A DNA stretch of 6,943 nucleotides, from contig JAAFHE010000151.1 of NCBI GenBank assembly GCA_013298265.1, positions 864-7,806 of the forward strand. The letters are read 5' to 3'. Shown here piece by piece: positions 6,588 to 6,943 of this stretch. Within the stretch, counting starts at the first letter, position 1. Each line of letters begins with the position of its first letter. The notes below the pieces were generated by a model, which made no database searches, was not told the origin of the DNA, and saw only the letters and a program-made list of their open reading frames with translations. Source of the stretch: Lysobacterales bacterium. Lineage in GTDB: Bacteria; Pseudomonadota; Gammaproteobacteria; Xanthomonadales; Rhodanobacteraceae. Both the position numbers and the translations under genes were made by a program.

Positions 6588-6943
6588 TTCGTTGCCCGTC
6601 GTCATCGTCGGTGCCGGCCCTGTGGGCCTGGCCGCCGCCGTCCACCTCCGCGCGCGCGGCTTGACCCCGATCGTGCTGGAAGCCGGCGCTCAGGTCGGCG
6701 CCGGCATCCGTCGGTGGTCGCACGTACGCATGTTCTCGCCCTGGCACTACAACATCGACGCGCGTTGTGCCGAGCTCCTGGCCGCGCATGGCTGGCAGCC
6801 GCCGGACCCGGCCCAACTCCCGACCGGACGCGACGTCGTCGCGCGCTACCTGGAACCGCTGGCCGCCACGCCGGAGCTGGCGCCGCTGATCCACCTCGAT
6901 GCACGGGTCGTCGGTGTGACCCGGCATCAGCGCGACCGGATGA
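6580..6943 (+). CDS. FAD-dependent oxidoreductase (flavoprotein), N-terminal part (cut by window edge)
   Basis: The frame is open from the ATG at 6580 to the right edge, giving 121 codons plus one base. PVVIVGAGPVGLAAAVHL (6-23) is a Rossmann dinucleotide-binding motif with GAGPVG at 11-16, and LEAG with E34 is the usual FAD ribose contact, so the protein binds FAD. WSHVRMFSPWHYNIDARCAELL (46-67) and LPTGRDVVARYLEPLA (80-95) resemble a group of NAD(P)/FAD-dependent oxidoreductases that I associate with arsenic-resistance neighbourhoods. That association is from memory and needs a search. The NAD(P)-binding half and C-terminus are not visible, so the reaction cannot be given. The gene overlaps the acetyltransferase gene by 8 bases (6580-6587), which implies co-transcription and probably coupled translation. 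The TGA at the last three bases of the window is in another frame and does not end the gene. Confidence 0.88.
   Translation, partial: MSSSLPVVIVGAGPVGLAAAVHLRARGLTPIVLEAGAQVGAGIRRWSHVRMFSPWHYNIDARCAELLAAHGWQPPDPAQLPTGRDVVARYLEPLAATPELAPLIHLDARVVGVTRHQRDRM

Noticed and set aside
6941..6943. TGA at the right edge
   Set aside because: It is out of frame with the flavoprotein gene, whose last complete codon is ATG at 6940-6942.

Overview
The window is GC-rich, densely coded bacterial DNA. Gene style and codon bias suggest a proteobacterium, perhaps a gammaproteobacterium; that is a guess from family resemblance, and no marker gene fixes the taxon. No rRNA, tRNA, IS element or CRISPR array was seen. 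The window holds two transcription units that diverge from a 207-base intergenic region (5234-5440).

Left unit, minus strand, in transcription order: acetate kinase (ackA, 5233 to 3950), phosphoketolase (xfp, 3852 to 1480), a histidine phosphatase (1415 to 612), and the N-terminal 204 residues of a P2-like cation-transporting P-type ATPase (612 to the window edge). The first two form the classic phosphoketolase shunt. Xfp splits xylulose-5-P and/or fructose-6-P into acetyl phosphate plus a smaller sugar phosphate, and AckA turns acetyl phosphate into acetate and ATP. The phosphatase stop and the ATPase start share a base (TGATG), so these two genes are probably translationally coupled. The whole block reads as one operon.

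Right unit, plus strand: a MarR-family regulator with six cysteines (5441-5974), a GNAT acetyltransferase resembling the ArsN1 arsinothricin/phosphinothricin group (6012-6587), and the start of an FAD-binding flavoprotein that overlaps the acetyltransferase gene by 8 bases and runs off the right edge (6580-6943). The combination suggests a small resistance module, possibly against organoarsenicals, with the cysteine-rich MarR protein as its sensor.

The most interesting non-coding signal is a perfect inverted repeat, GACAAC-N5-GTTGTC (5422-5438). It overlaps the predicted -10 of the marR promoter and touches the marR start codon. A related box (15 of 21 bases identical) recurs between marR and the acetyltransferase gene (5988-6008). 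These look like paired autoregulatory operators on promoters that may give leaderless or nearly leaderless mRNAs.
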